Positions 1 through 6,273 are shown, counted from the stretch's first letter. The stretch: 6,518 nucleotides of DNA from Desulfobulbaceae bacterium (GCA_007121995.1 SKJK01000040.1:1-6518); one strand, 5' to 3'. A program made the numbers and translations. Notes: generated by a model not told the origin, from the letters alone.

Positions 1-372
1 TCCGGGAACATTAAGCTTGCGAGGACTGCCGCCGGTGGCAATGATCACCGCATGGGTATGGATAGTACGATTATCGGCCAGGCGGACGGTATGATAGTCC
101 AGACCTGGCTCGACTGCCGTTACCTCCTGCGAGAGAACCTCAAGACCATAACTCTCTGCATGAGCAAGGTAATTCTCGGACAACTCCATGCCTGGAATAC
201 GTTCCGTACCCGGCCAGTTTTCCACCATTTCAGTCAGCGTCATTTGACCGCCAACAGGTCCTTTTTCTATCAGTATCGCTTTCAGCACTGCCCGTTTAGC
301 GTAAATGCCGGCTGTAAAACCGCCAGGGCCACCACCGATAATAACTAAGTCGTACACATCACTTGCTACCAT
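1..372 (-). CDS. trxB: Thioredoxin reductase, N-terminal 124 residues (cut by window edge)
   Basis: Flavoprotein that passes electrons from NADPH through FAD to thioredoxin in the cytoplasm. The visible part is the FAD-binding half. A Rossmann dinucleotide-binding loop GGGPGG lies at residues 13-18 after a hydrophobic beta strand (YDLVIIG). The family stretch VGGQMTLTEMVENWPG is at 40-55 and the second FAD-contact strand VIIATGG is at 109-115. This GGQ...T..VENWPG pattern separates TrxB from dihydrolipoamide dehydrogenase and glutathione reductase. The redox CxxC and the NADPH domain would come next, beyond the left edge, so activity cannot be judged. The ATG at 372 puts the Rossmann strand at the usual distance from the N-terminus, but it has no clear Shine-Dalgarno sequence: an A/T-rich stretch precedes it. 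An in-frame ATG at 417 would add 15 residues and also lacks a good ribosome site. The gene lies downstream of tex on the same strand, 231 bases away. Confidence 0.9.
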   Translation of the reverse strand, partial: MVASDVYDLVIIGGGPGGFTAGIYAKRAVLKAILIEKGPVGGQMTLTEMVENWPGTERIPGMELSENYLAHAESYGLEVLSQEVTAVEPGLDYHTVRLADNRTIHTHAVIIATGGSPRKLNVPG

Positions 373-405
373 AATATTTTTTACATTCGTTAAAAGGAGT
401 GTTGG

Positions 406-428
406 ATGCTGCAGCATGATGTTGCAAC
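406..428. promoter_or_regulatory. Two adjacent perfect palindromes upstream of trxB
   Basis: ATGCTGCAGCAT (406-417) is a perfect 12-base palindrome. GTTGCAAC (421-428) is a perfect 8-base palindrome three bases further on. They lie 34 to 56 bases upstream of the trxB start at 372, where an operator or promoter-proximal site would be expected. No known regulator consensus is recognised, and short palindromes occur by chance. Confidence 0.25.
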
Positions 429-511
429 TTAAGCATTTTTTTCTTTTTCATTCAAGGCTGAAGAGGACAGGAACCCCTCCCAGGCCGATGCAAAAATAAT
501 GGAATCAACAA

Positions 512-547
512 AGAGAAATGCCGCCCTGGGACTCGACCCGCCGGGCG
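512..547 (-). terminator. Possible intrinsic terminator after tex
   Basis: On the minus strand, CGCCC (547-543) pairs with GGGCG (526-522), and GGG/CCC (539-537 with 530-528) forms an inner stem around a six-base loop. The two stems are separated by an asymmetric internal loop. A U-rich but interrupted stretch (UUUCUCUUUG) follows within three bases. The hairpin begins 57 bases past the tex stop codon. The position suits a terminator; the split stem and broken U-tract keep confidence low. Confidence 0.4.
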
Positions 548-603
548 CATGGCAAGGTTAGGGACATGATTCCCATGCATGTTTACCTGCCCAACGGTCA
601 CCC

Positions 604-2727
604 TCAGCCCTCCCGTAGAGAAAGAGCAATCCTGTTTCGTTGTATATCGACTTCAACAACCCGGACTGTGACCTGCTGGCGGACTTTGACCACCTCCCCA
701 GGATCACGGATATATCGGTCTGCCAATTGGCTTATGTGGATCAGCCCGTCCTGATGCACGCCGACATCGACAAAGGCGCCGAATTTAGTCACATTTGTGA
801 CCAGACCGGGCAGGCGCATGCCCGGCTGAAGGTCATTTATACTGTTGATTTCATGGGAAAAAGCAAATTCGCTGAACCCTGCCCGCGGGTCCCGACCGGG
901 CTTGGCAAGCTCGGCCAGGATATCGTGCAAGGTCGGCAAGCCCACCGAATCAGTGACATACCTGCTGATCTCAATTTTTTCCCGCAACTCCTGCTGGCGG
1001 ACGAGGTCAATGACCTGGTAACGACAATCCTGGGCCATCCGGGCAACGATCGGATACCGTTCAGGGTGGACGGCACTGGCATCCAGGGGATGGGCACCAT
1101 CCCGGATCCGCAGGAACCCGGCGCACTGTTCAAAGGCCTTCGCTCCCAGCCTGGGGACGTGCAACAGTTGAGCCCTGCTCGTGAACGAACCGTTCTCCTG
1201 GCGATATCTGATGATATTTCCTGCCAGAACCGGACCCAGGCCGGATACAGAGGTCAGCAGTTCAGCACTGGCCGTATTGAGTTCCACCCCCACACTGTTG
1301 ACGCAGCTTGCCACCGTATCATCCAGACTTTTTTTCAAGGCCGCCTGATTGACATCGTGCTGGTACTGGCCGACCCCGATGGCTTTGGGGTCCAACTTCA
1401 CCAGTTCCGCCAGGGGATCCTGCAGTCGGCGACCGATTGAAACAGCACCGCGCACCGTGAGATCATGCTCGGGAAACTCTGCCCTGGCTGTTGCCGAGGC
1501 CGAGTAGATGGAGGCACCACTTTCGTCAACCATGGTGATTATCGTTGCCGCCGGCAGGTCCAGGGATCGGATGAAAGAGTCGGTTTCCCGACCAGCGGTC
1601 CCGTTGCCCACGGCAATGGCGTCAATCCGGTATTGCCGACACAGATCGACCACGATTGCACCGGCCTCCCGGTTCTGCTTCTCGGAGCGGGTCGGATAGA
1701 TGGTTGTGTGATGGAGCAATTGTCCCTGTTCATCCAGGCAGACCAGCTTGGCGCCGGTGCGGAATCCGGGATCCAGAGCCATGACCCGTTTCCGCCCCAG
1801 GGGCGGAGCAAGAAGGAGTTCCCGCAGGTTGTTGACAAAAACCTGGATAGCCTCCTGATCAGCCTGTGTTTTGAGCTGGGCACGCAGTTCATTTTCAAGT
1901 GAAGGTGCCAGCAATCGCCTGTAACTGTCCTGCACGGCCAGGTCCACCTGGATCGTTGCGGGCCCTTGCCCCTGTAAATATCGTTTGCGCAACAATGCCA
2001 CCGCCTCCTCTTCAGAGGGACGTATCGTCAGGGTCAGCACCTTTCCGTTCTCGCCGCGCAGCATAGCCAGTAAACGATGCCCCGGTACTCTGGCTGCCGG
2101 CTCCTGCCATGCAAAATAATCCCGGAAGGTACTCCCTGCTGCCTCATTCTTTTTGACCACCCTGGAAACAATAACCGCCTTGTCGACAAAAAGATGCCGC
2201 AGAGCGTTGCGAGCTTCGGCATCTTCATTGATCCATTCAGCGATAATGTCGCGGGCCCCGGCTAAAGCTTCCTCAGCTGTGGTGATACCCTTGTCCGGGG
2301 CGATGTATCGTTCCGGGTCAGGCGTGCGGCGATCCTGGCGAAAGATGGCCTGGGCCAGCGGTTCAAGCCCTTTTTCCCTGGCGATGCAGCTTCTAGTTCG
2401 ACGTTTGGGTCGATGCGGCAGGTAAAGATCTTCGAGGGTCGTCAAATCGGCGGCTGCGGCGAGCTCCTGGTGCAAGGTGTCGTCCAGTAGGTCCCGCTCG
2501 CGCAGGGAGACAATAATTGCCTGCCGTCGTTTTTCAAGTTCAGCCAGCTGTAACTGACGGTCCCGGATGGCGGTTATCTGTACTTCATCCAGCAGCCCAG
2601 TAGCCTCTTTTCGATACCTGGCGATGAATGGCACTGTGCTGCCCTGCTGCAGCAGGCCAATAACGGCCGTCACCTGATCGATCGTGATGTTCAGTTCCCG
2701 GGCGATATGTTCGTGCACTTGGTTCAT
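604..2727 (-). CDS. tex: Tex-family transcription accessory / RNA-binding protein with C-terminal S1 domain
   Basis: Tex (YhgF/YdcI family) is a conserved cytoplasmic nucleic-acid-binding protein linked to transcription and RNA handling; its exact role is unsettled. At 707 residues it is near the usual 710-790. The order is complete: an N-terminal helical region carrying VPFIARYRKEATG near residues 30-45, and a YqgF/RNase H-like fold starting near 315 (MALDPGFRTGAK). The GVGQYQHDV segment comes next, then tandem helix-hairpin-helix motifs at about 480-545 (SGLGPVLAGNI and VPRLGAKAFEQCAGF). A full S1 domain fills 633-707 (KFGAFVDVGVHQDGLIHIS) and ends three residues after SLRE. I chose ATG 2727 because MNQVHEHIARELNI fits family N-termini and a partial purine-rich site lies just upstream. 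An in-frame GTG at 2739 would add four residues. There is no frameshift. The gene is transcribed away from the DUF2058 gene and towards trxB. Confidence 0.95.
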   Translation of the reverse strand: MNQVHEHIARELNITIDQVTAVIGLLQQGSTVPFIARYRKEATGLLDEVQITAIRDRQLQLAELEKRRQAIIVSLRERDLLDDTLHQELAAAADLTTLEDLYLPHRPKRRTRSCIAREKGLEPLAQAIFRQDRRTPDPERYIAPDKGITTAEEALAGARDIIAEWINEDAEARNALRHLFVDKAVIVSRVVKKNEAAGSTFRDYFAWQEPAARVPGHRLLAMLRGENGKVLTLTIRPSEEEAVALLRKRYLQGQGPATIQVDLAVQDSYRRLLAPSLENELRAQLKTQADQEAIQVFVNNLRELLLAPPLGRKRVMALDPGFRTGAKLVCLDEQGQLLHHTTIYPTRSEKQNREAGAIVVDLCRQYRIDAIAVGNGTAGRETDSFIRSLDLPAATIITMVDESGASIYSASATARAEFPEHDLTVRGAVSIGRRLQDPLAELVKLDPKAIGVGQYQHDVNQAALKKSLDDTVASCVNSVGVELNTASAELLTSVSGLGPVLAGNIIRYRQENGSFTSRAQLLHVPRLGAKAFEQCAGFLRIRDGAHPLDASAVHPERYPIVARMAQDCRYQVIDLVRQQELREKIEISRYVTDSVGLPTLHDILAELAKPGRDPRAGFSEFAFSHEINSINDLQPGMRLPGLVTNVTKFGAFVDVGVHQDGLIHISQLADRYIRDPGEVVKVRQQVTVRVVEVDIQRNRIALSLREG

Positions 2728-2766
2728 GGTACAGTCCACTTTCTATGTGCAAATAATCAATTTTCT

Positions 2767-2800
2767 TTCGCCATCATAGCTCTTTGCATCTCATGGCGAA
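2767..2800. repeat. 8-base inverted repeat in the divergent promoter region
   Basis: TTCGCCAT (2767-2774) and ATGGCGAA (2793-2800) are exact reverse complements separated by 18 bases, so equivalent points in the two arms are 26 bases apart. This could be a pair of operator half-sites shared by two divergent genes or a hairpin in a tex leader RNA. No known consensus is recognised. Confidence 0.35.
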
Positions 2801-2810
2801 TATGGTAAAC

Positions 2811-2822
2811 CAATGCGCATTG
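2811..2822. promoter_or_regulatory. 12-base perfect palindrome CAATGCGCATTG
   Basis: CAATGCGCATTG is self-complementary over all 12 bases. It lies about 84 bases upstream of the tex ATG and 67 bases upstream of the DUF2058 ATG, a position from which a dimeric regulator could act on both genes. Function is inferred from symmetry and position only. Confidence 0.35.
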
Positions 2823-2888
2823 CACGGCGGCATGGTTTTTACTTCGGTCCATGGCTTGACCGTCAAATATTTCTGCCAGGAAAACAGT

Positions 2889-3365
2889 ATGGGAAATCCT
2901 CTGCGAAACCAGTTGCTCAAGGCCGGACTGGTCAATACCAAACAAGTCAAAAAAGTTGAACATGAAAAGCATGTCAACCGCAAGAAGAACAAGGGCGACC
3001 TCGAACCACCGGCCGAGAGTGCCCTGCAGAAAGAACAGGCCGCCCAGGCACAGCGAACCCGGGAACTCAATCGACAACGGGACGAAGAAAAGCGGCTTCG
3101 CGAGCGAAAAGCCCAGGTCAGGCATCTCATAGAAACCAACCGCCTCGAACGAGATGGGCGTGGCGATCCCTACCATTTTGTCGAGAACGGTAAAATCATG
3201 CGTATCTTTGTCTCCAAAGAAATGGTCGACCAGATCAGCCGCGGCCAACTGGGCATTGTCAAGTTCCACGATAGCTATGAAGTGGTGCCGGCCAAGGTCG
3301 CCCGGCAGATAGCCGAACGCGACCAGGAAGCTCTACTTGTTTTGCTTGCCCAGACATCAACCTGA
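2889..3365 (+). CDS. DUF2058 (YaiL-like) small charged protein
   Basis: The 158-residue product resembles the DUF2058 family, whose E. coli member is YaiL (179 residues). The function of the family is not established, although some annotations call it nucleoprotein-like. The family N-terminus is visible (NPLRNQLLKAGLVNTKQVKKVE, compare QLLKAGLV in YaiL). A very charged Glu/Gln/Arg/Lys region at about 40-82 is probably a long helix or coiled coil. The C-terminal part holds HLIETNRL near 79-86, then FVENGKIMRIFVSKEM and YEVVPAKVARQIAERD, the family's conserved block. It ends shortly after that block, without the acidic tail of YaiL. I chose ATG 2889: AGGA about eight bases upstream (2878-2881) is a good ribosome site, and the 35 extra residues from an in-frame ATG at 2784 do not match the family. 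The protein has no signal peptide or membrane segment and should be cytoplasmic. It is divergent from tex. Confidence 0.85.
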   Translation: MGNPLRNQLLKAGLVNTKQVKKVEHEKHVNRKKNKGDLEPPAESALQKEQAAQAQRTRELNRQRDEEKRLRERKAQVRHLIETNRLERDGRGDPYHFVENGKIMRIFVSKEMVDQISRGQLGIVKFHDSYEVVPAKVARQIAERDQEALLVLLAQTST

Positions 3366-3460
3366 ATCAATGACGGCTGGGCTGCAGTACCATTCGGCAG
3401 CGCGTCTCGATTGAGAAAAAAATATCTCGATTCAGGATAGGCAATGCAGAGGAGATTGTT
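3366..3460 (+). promoter_or_regulatory. Spacer with 20-base-period direct repeat upstream of the esterase-like gene
   Basis: TCTCGATTGAG (3405-3415) and TCTCGATTCAG (3425-3435) match at 10 of 11 positions with a 20-base period, about two helical turns. An A-run lies between them. The same segment can fold as GATTGAGA with TCTCGATT, using two G-U pairs around an eight-base A-rich loop. TTGAGA at 3411-3416 could serve as a -35 element, but no good -10 follows at the right distance. I see no clear terminator for the DUF2058 gene. Confidence 0.35.
3448..3454 (+). promoter_or_regulatory. Ribosome binding site of the esterase-like gene
   Basis: AGAGGAG lies six bases before GTG 3461 and nine bases before ATG 3464. 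Both starts are in frame and adjacent, so the site supports initiation here but does not choose between them. I took the ATG. Confidence 0.7.
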
Positions 3461-3463
3461 GTG

Positions 3464-3511
3464 ATGAGAAATATTGTAGTGCTGACCCTCCTGTTGCTTT
3501 TTGGCGGCTGT
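3464..3511 (+). other. Predicted lipoprotein signal peptide with cysteine at residue 16
   Basis: This segment covers the first 16 codons: a short basic start (MRN), a hydrophobic core of Val, Leu and Ile, and Leu-Phe-Gly-Gly before Cys16. It is shorter than average for a lipoprotein signal and departs from the consensus at -3. The following 20 residues are polar and low in structure, as expected of a linker to the enzyme domain that begins near residue 45. Confidence 0.6.
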
Positions 3512-4789
3512 TCAGCAGGGGTCTCAGGTCCCAACGACTACATCGACAGTGTGCAGCGCCGTGCCGTGCCGATTGAAAGCGATGCTGATCTGGACCGGAT
3601 CGCTGCCGCTGTTCCTGACGTTCGGCTGATTCTGATCGGTGAATCAACCCACGGCACGGCAGAATTTTATCAAAAAAGAGCTACCATCACCAAAAAACTG
3701 ATAGAACAAGGCGGCATATCTTTTGTGGCCGTTGAAGGGGACTGGGCATCCATCCACAGGCTGAATACCTATGTCAAGTCCGGTGTTGCCGGAGAGAAGG
3801 ACGATGTATCGACTCTTCTGGAGCAATTGACCAGATGGCCACAATGGATGTGGGCTAACAGAGAGGTCAAAGAATTTCTCGAATGGCTGCAAGCCCATAA
3901 TACCCGGCTTCCCTATGCGCAGAGAATCGGTTTTTACGGCATGGATGTGTACGGGCAATGGGAGTCATTGGATCTGCTGCTGATGTATCTGCGGGAGCAT
4001 GCCGGCGATCATTTTGCAACCCTGAACAACAAAGCTGCATGCTTCACCACCTATGGCAGAAACGAATGGGTGTATGCCCGGGCTGCGGCTGCGGGAAGAA
4101 TCTCATGCCAGCAGGAACTTCAGGACCTTGTCGTATACCTTGAATCTGAACGTAAGGAGCTGGCCTCCATAGATGATAACGCCTATTTTGCCGCACTGCA
4201 GAACGCTTATGTCGTCCAGAACGCGGAGGCATTCTTCAGGCTCGCTGCCCAAGGCGGTCCAGAGGCATGGAACAGCAGGGTGTATCATATGAACGACACG
4301 GTCAACAGACTCCTGGCGCGGTACGGCAACAACTCAAAAGGGGTTGTCTGGGCCCACAATACACACGTCGGTGACGCCCGGGCAACCCAGATGGTGGACC
4401 AGGGTCGGGTCAACATCGGTAAACTCAGCAGAAAAGAGTACGGACGCGACAACGTGTATATTATCGGGTTCTCAACCTATACCGGCAAGGTTATGGCTGG
4501 TTCGAGCTGGGGCTCTTCGGCCATGCGCATGGAGGTTCCCCCGGGCATGCCGGGAAGCCTTGAAGACAAGCTCAATACAATCGGTCTGGAAAAATTCTAT
4601 CTGGTTTTTAACGAGGACGACAAAGCTTCGACGGAAGCGTTTCTGAGACCTCTGGGCCACCGGGCCATTGGGGTGGTCTACAATCCGGCAAATGAACGGG
4701 GCAATTATGTGCCCACCGTCGTTCCTCAGCGATATGATATGCTTATTTTCATCAGAGAGACCGGTACGGTTACCCCAATTGGTGATTGA
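3464..4789 (+). CDS. Erythromycin-esterase-family protein, probable lipoprotein
   Basis: The 441-residue product belongs to the erythromycin esterase (EreA/EreB-like) family. Known Ere enzymes hydrolyse the macrolide lactone in the cytoplasm, but most family members have no proven substrate. The GESTHG motif (residues 59-64) carries the glutamate (E60) and histidine (H63) that match the catalytic pair of the family. R72, VEGDW (90-94), RIGFYGMDVY and the HNTH motif (H298, H301) in a WAHNTHVGD context are also present, so the active site looks intact. The N-terminus is unusual: MRN, a hydrophobic run and FGGCS, which is a signal peptide with a near-lipobox and cysteine at 16. This suggests a lipid-anchored envelope protein, and Ser after Cys favours the outer membrane if the E. 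coli sorting rule holds. The -3 position is Phe and not the usual Leu, so the lipobox is not canonical. Macrolide resistance should not be assumed. The neighbours are not resistance genes. Confidence 0.88.
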   Translation: MRNIVVLTLLLLFGGCSAGVSGPNDYIDSVQRRAVPIESDADLDRIAAAVPDVRLILIGESTHGTAEFYQKRATITKKLIEQGGISFVAVEGDWASIHRLNTYVKSGVAGEKDDVSTLLEQLTRWPQWMWANREVKEFLEWLQAHNTRLPYAQRIGFYGMDVYGQWESLDLLLMYLREHAGDHFATLNNKAACFTTYGRNEWVYARAAAAGRISCQQELQDLVVYLESERKELASIDDNAYFAALQNAYVVQNAEAFFRLAAQGGPEAWNSRVYHMNDTVNRLLARYGNNSKGVVWAHNTHVGDARATQMVDQGRVNIGKLSRKEYGRDNVYIIGFSTYTGKVMAGSSWGSSAMRMEVPPGMPGSLEDKLNTIGLEKFYLVFNEDDKASTEAFLRPLGHRAIGVVYNPANERGNYVPTVVPQRYDMLIFIRETGTVTPIGD

Positions 4790-4837
4790 CCAGCACGCCA
4801 GTGGCCCCCCAGACATCCACCTTTGCACAGACGTAAC

Positions 4838-4866
4838 TGCCCGCATAAAGAAGAGTATAGCGGGTA
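4838..4866 (+). terminator. Stem-loop after the esterase-like gene
   Basis: TGCCCGCATA (4838-4847) pairs with TAT-A-GCGGGTA (4856-4866), giving ten pairs with one G-U and one bulged A around an eight-base purine loop. It begins 48 bases past the stop codon at 4787-4789. No U-tract follows, so this may be a non-canonical terminator, a 3'-end stabiliser or part of the leader of rhlB. The class given is tentative. Confidence 0.35.
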
Positions 4867-4917
4867 TCAATGCCTTGATTATCAGGGAACTTTCCATTGC
4901 TATATCATGGAGCAATG
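4866..4917 (+). promoter_or_regulatory. Two small inverted repeats and a candidate promoter upstream of rhlB
   Basis: ATCAA-tgcc-TTGAT (4866-4879) is followed by CATTGCT (4895-4901) and AGCAATG (4911-4917), exact reverse complements around nine bases. A candidate promoter overlaps the second: TTGCTA (4897-4902), 17 bases, TATTGT (4920-4925), each hexamer matching the sigma70 consensus at four of six. If that promoter is used, the repeat would sit over the promoter as an operator. If transcription starts further upstream, both repeats would be leader hairpins. Confidence 0.3.
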
Positions 4918-4963
4918 TGTATTGTCTGCACCAAATAACAAAGAGCTGAAGACAAAATTTTAC

Positions 4964-4969
4964 AAGGAG
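4964..4969 (+). promoter_or_regulatory. Ribosome binding site of rhlB-like gene
   Basis: AAGGAG lies five bases before the ATG at 4975. This strong site fixes the start codon. Confidence 0.8.
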
Positions 4970-4974
4970 ACTGA

Positions 4975-6207
4975 ATGCGATTTGAACAGCTGGCTCTGCC
5001 GGAACCCCTCCGGAAGGGCATTGTCGAGGCTGAATTCACCGAATGCACCCCCATCCAGGAGCTGACGCTTCCCCTCACCCTAGAAGGCAAGGACGTGGCT
5101 GGTCAAGGCCAGACCGGTACCGGCAAGACCGCGGCCTTTCTCATCACTCTTTTCAACCGGTTGTTAACCAATACCCCACCGAAAGGCAATCATGCCCGCG
5201 CCTTGATTCTGGCCCCAACCAGGGAACTGGTTGTGCAGATCGAAAATGACGCCAGGCTGTTGGGAATGCATTGTGGCTTTTCCATCCAGGCTGTTTATGG
5301 CGGCGTGGATTACGCCAAACAGCGTGAGGGATTGCGCCAGGGTGCTGATATCATCATCGCCACCCCGGGCCGGCTGATCGATTACCTCAAGCAAAAGGTT
5401 TTCAGCCTCAGTGCCGTTGAGATGCTGGTCATTGACGAGGCCGACCGAATGTTTGACATGGGCTTTATAGCGGACCTGCGCTTTATCCTCCGCCGCCTGC
5501 CGCCCTTTGACAAGCGTCAGAACCTGATGTTCTCCGCTACCCTGAACCCCCGGGTTATGGAGCTGGCCTACGAATTCATGAATGTACCGGAAAAGATCAG
5601 TGTTTCCGGAGGCCAGATCACAGCGGATGCGGTTGAGCAAGTGCTGTACCATGTTTCCCGCCGGGAGAAATTCCCCTTGTTGCTGGGGCTGCTCCGTCGT
5701 GACAACATGACCCGTACTATTATCTTTACCAACACCAAACGGGAAGGTGAACACCTGCACGCGCGCATGAACGCCAACGGTTTTCCCTGTCGACTCATTT
5801 CCGGCGATGTTGCCCAGGAAAAACGTCTGCGGATCATGAAGGCTTTCAAGGAAGGCAGTCTGCCGATTCTCATTGCCACTGATGTTGCTTCCCGGGGGCT
5901 GCATATCGACGGTGTGACCCATGTGATAAACTACGATCTGCCCGAAGATCGGGAAGATTATGTACACCGCATCGGTCGAACCGCCCGAGCCGGTGCCAAG
6001 GGCAAGGCAATTTCCTTTGCCGATGAAGTCGGTGCCTTAAGCCTGGAAGATATTGAAGAATATATCCGCTATAAAATTCCGGTTGAATGGCCCGAAGAAG
6101 AATTGTTCGTCTCCGACTTCAAACGGGCTGCTAAACCGAAACACACCAAAATGCCCCAGAAAGGAAAAAGCGCCCCCCGGAAAAGAAACCGACCGGTTTC
6201 CAGATAA
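4975..6207 (+). CDS. rhlB: DEAD-box ATP-dependent RNA helicase, RhlB-like
   Basis: The 410-residue cytoplasmic RNA helicase uses ATP to open short RNA duplexes. In enterobacteria RhlB works with RNase E in mRNA decay; whether this one does is not visible. All motifs are present in order. The Q motif has F3 and CTPIQ (24-28). Motif I is GQTGTGKT (45-52), Ia PTREL (81-85), Ib TPGR (130-133), II DEAD (154-157) and III SAT (187-189). The second domain has IIFTNTK, motif V ATDVASRG (301-308) and motif VI HRIGRTAR (331-338). Similarity to E. coli RhlB (421 residues) runs the whole length, for example TPIQ..LPLTL.G.DVAGQ, DEADRM.D.GFI.D and GDVAQ.KRLRI. The last 30 or so residues are a Lys/Arg/Pro-rich tail, usual for RNA contact. 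RhlE or a generic DEAD-box helicase is the alternative, but the GDVAQ and YDLPED.EDYVHRIGR blocks favour RhlB. A complete gene with no frameshift. Confidence 0.92.
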   Translation: MRFEQLALPEPLRKGIVEAEFTECTPIQELTLPLTLEGKDVAGQGQTGTGKTAAFLITLFNRLLTNTPPKGNHARALILAPTRELVVQIENDARLLGMHCGFSIQAVYGGVDYAKQREGLRQGADIIIATPGRLIDYLKQKVFSLSAVEMLVIDEADRMFDMGFIADLRFILRRLPPFDKRQNLMFSATLNPRVMELAYEFMNVPEKISVSGGQITADAVEQVLYHVSRREKFPLLLGLLRRDNMTRTIIFTNTKREGEHLHARMNANGFPCRLISGDVAQEKRLRIMKAFKEGSLPILIATDVASRGLHIDGVTHVINYDLPEDREDYVHRIGRTARAGAKGKAISFADEVGALSLEDIEEYIRYKIPVEWPEEELFVSDFKRAAKPKHTKMPQKGKSAPRKRNRPVSR

Positions 6208-6273
6208 CGCCTCACTTCCTGCTCCCTCTTACCTGCCAGGCTGACCACCGCCTTTCCTCCTCGCAGCTCATGT

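Larger units (their letters stand above)
373..603 (-). other. Spacer between tex and trxB, no supported gene
   Basis: This spacer is the 3' flank of tex and the 5' flank of trxB, both transcribed leftwards. It contains a possible tex terminator (522-547), an A-rich run on the minus strand (about 434-452) and two short palindromes just upstream of trxB. The best open frame on the minus strand is about 42 codons, rich in Pro, Arg and Gly, with no recognisable motif. I do not call it. I found no convincing -35/-10 pair for trxB; TTGAAT at 455-450 followed 17 bases later by TTAAGT is the nearest and is weak. Confidence 0.5.
2728..2888. promoter_or_regulatory. Divergent intergenic region between tex and the DUF2058 gene
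   Basis: This region must hold the promoters for tex (leftwards) and the DUF2058 gene (rightwards). I found no strong -35/-10 pair in either direction; TTGCAT/TAAACC with 16-base spacing (starting near 2784) is the best rightward candidate and is weak. The region contains two inverted repeats listed separately and a small TTGAC-C-GTCAA dyad at 2856-2866, just before the ribosome site of the rightward gene. An upstream ATG at 2784 opens a 35-residue extension of the rightward frame, but it does not look like protein of that family. Confidence 0.5.

Noticed and set aside
394..432. AAGGAG followed by ATG on the plus strand (ATG at 406)
   Set aside because: The frame codes for only eight residues (MLQHDVAT) before a stop. 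The apparent ribosome site is probably chance.
526..545. GGGTCGAGTCCC on the minus strand resembles a tRNA T-arm
   Set aside because: The loop is one base short of GGGTTCGAGTCCC. No anticodon arm, D-arm or acceptor stem is found around it, and the segment is better explained as a terminator-like hairpin.
640..1440. 266-codon open frame on the plus strand
   Set aside because: It lies wholly antisense to tex, whose S1, helix-hairpin-helix and RNase H-like domains are unmistakable. The antisense product shows no family motif.
2784..2888. Upstream in-frame extension of the DUF2058 gene from ATG 2784
   Set aside because: The extra 35 residues do not resemble the family N-terminus, and they would run through the palindromes of the divergent promoter region. 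ATG 2889 has the better ribosome site.
2757..3269. 170-codon open frame on the minus strand over the DUF2058 gene
   Set aside because: The plus-strand frame matches the DUF2058 family with a good ribosome site. The hydrophobic minus-strand product is what the reverse of a Lys/Glu-rich gene gives.
3464..4789. Macrolide resistance gene ereA/ereB
   Set aside because: Family membership alone does not show macrolide hydrolysis. The lipoprotein N-terminus and the housekeeping context argue against a mobile resistance gene, so no gene symbol was given.
5164..5967. 267-codon open frame on the minus strand
   Set aside because: It is antisense to the helicase gene, which carries every DEAD-box motif. 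The antisense translation is unrecognisable and has no ribosome site.
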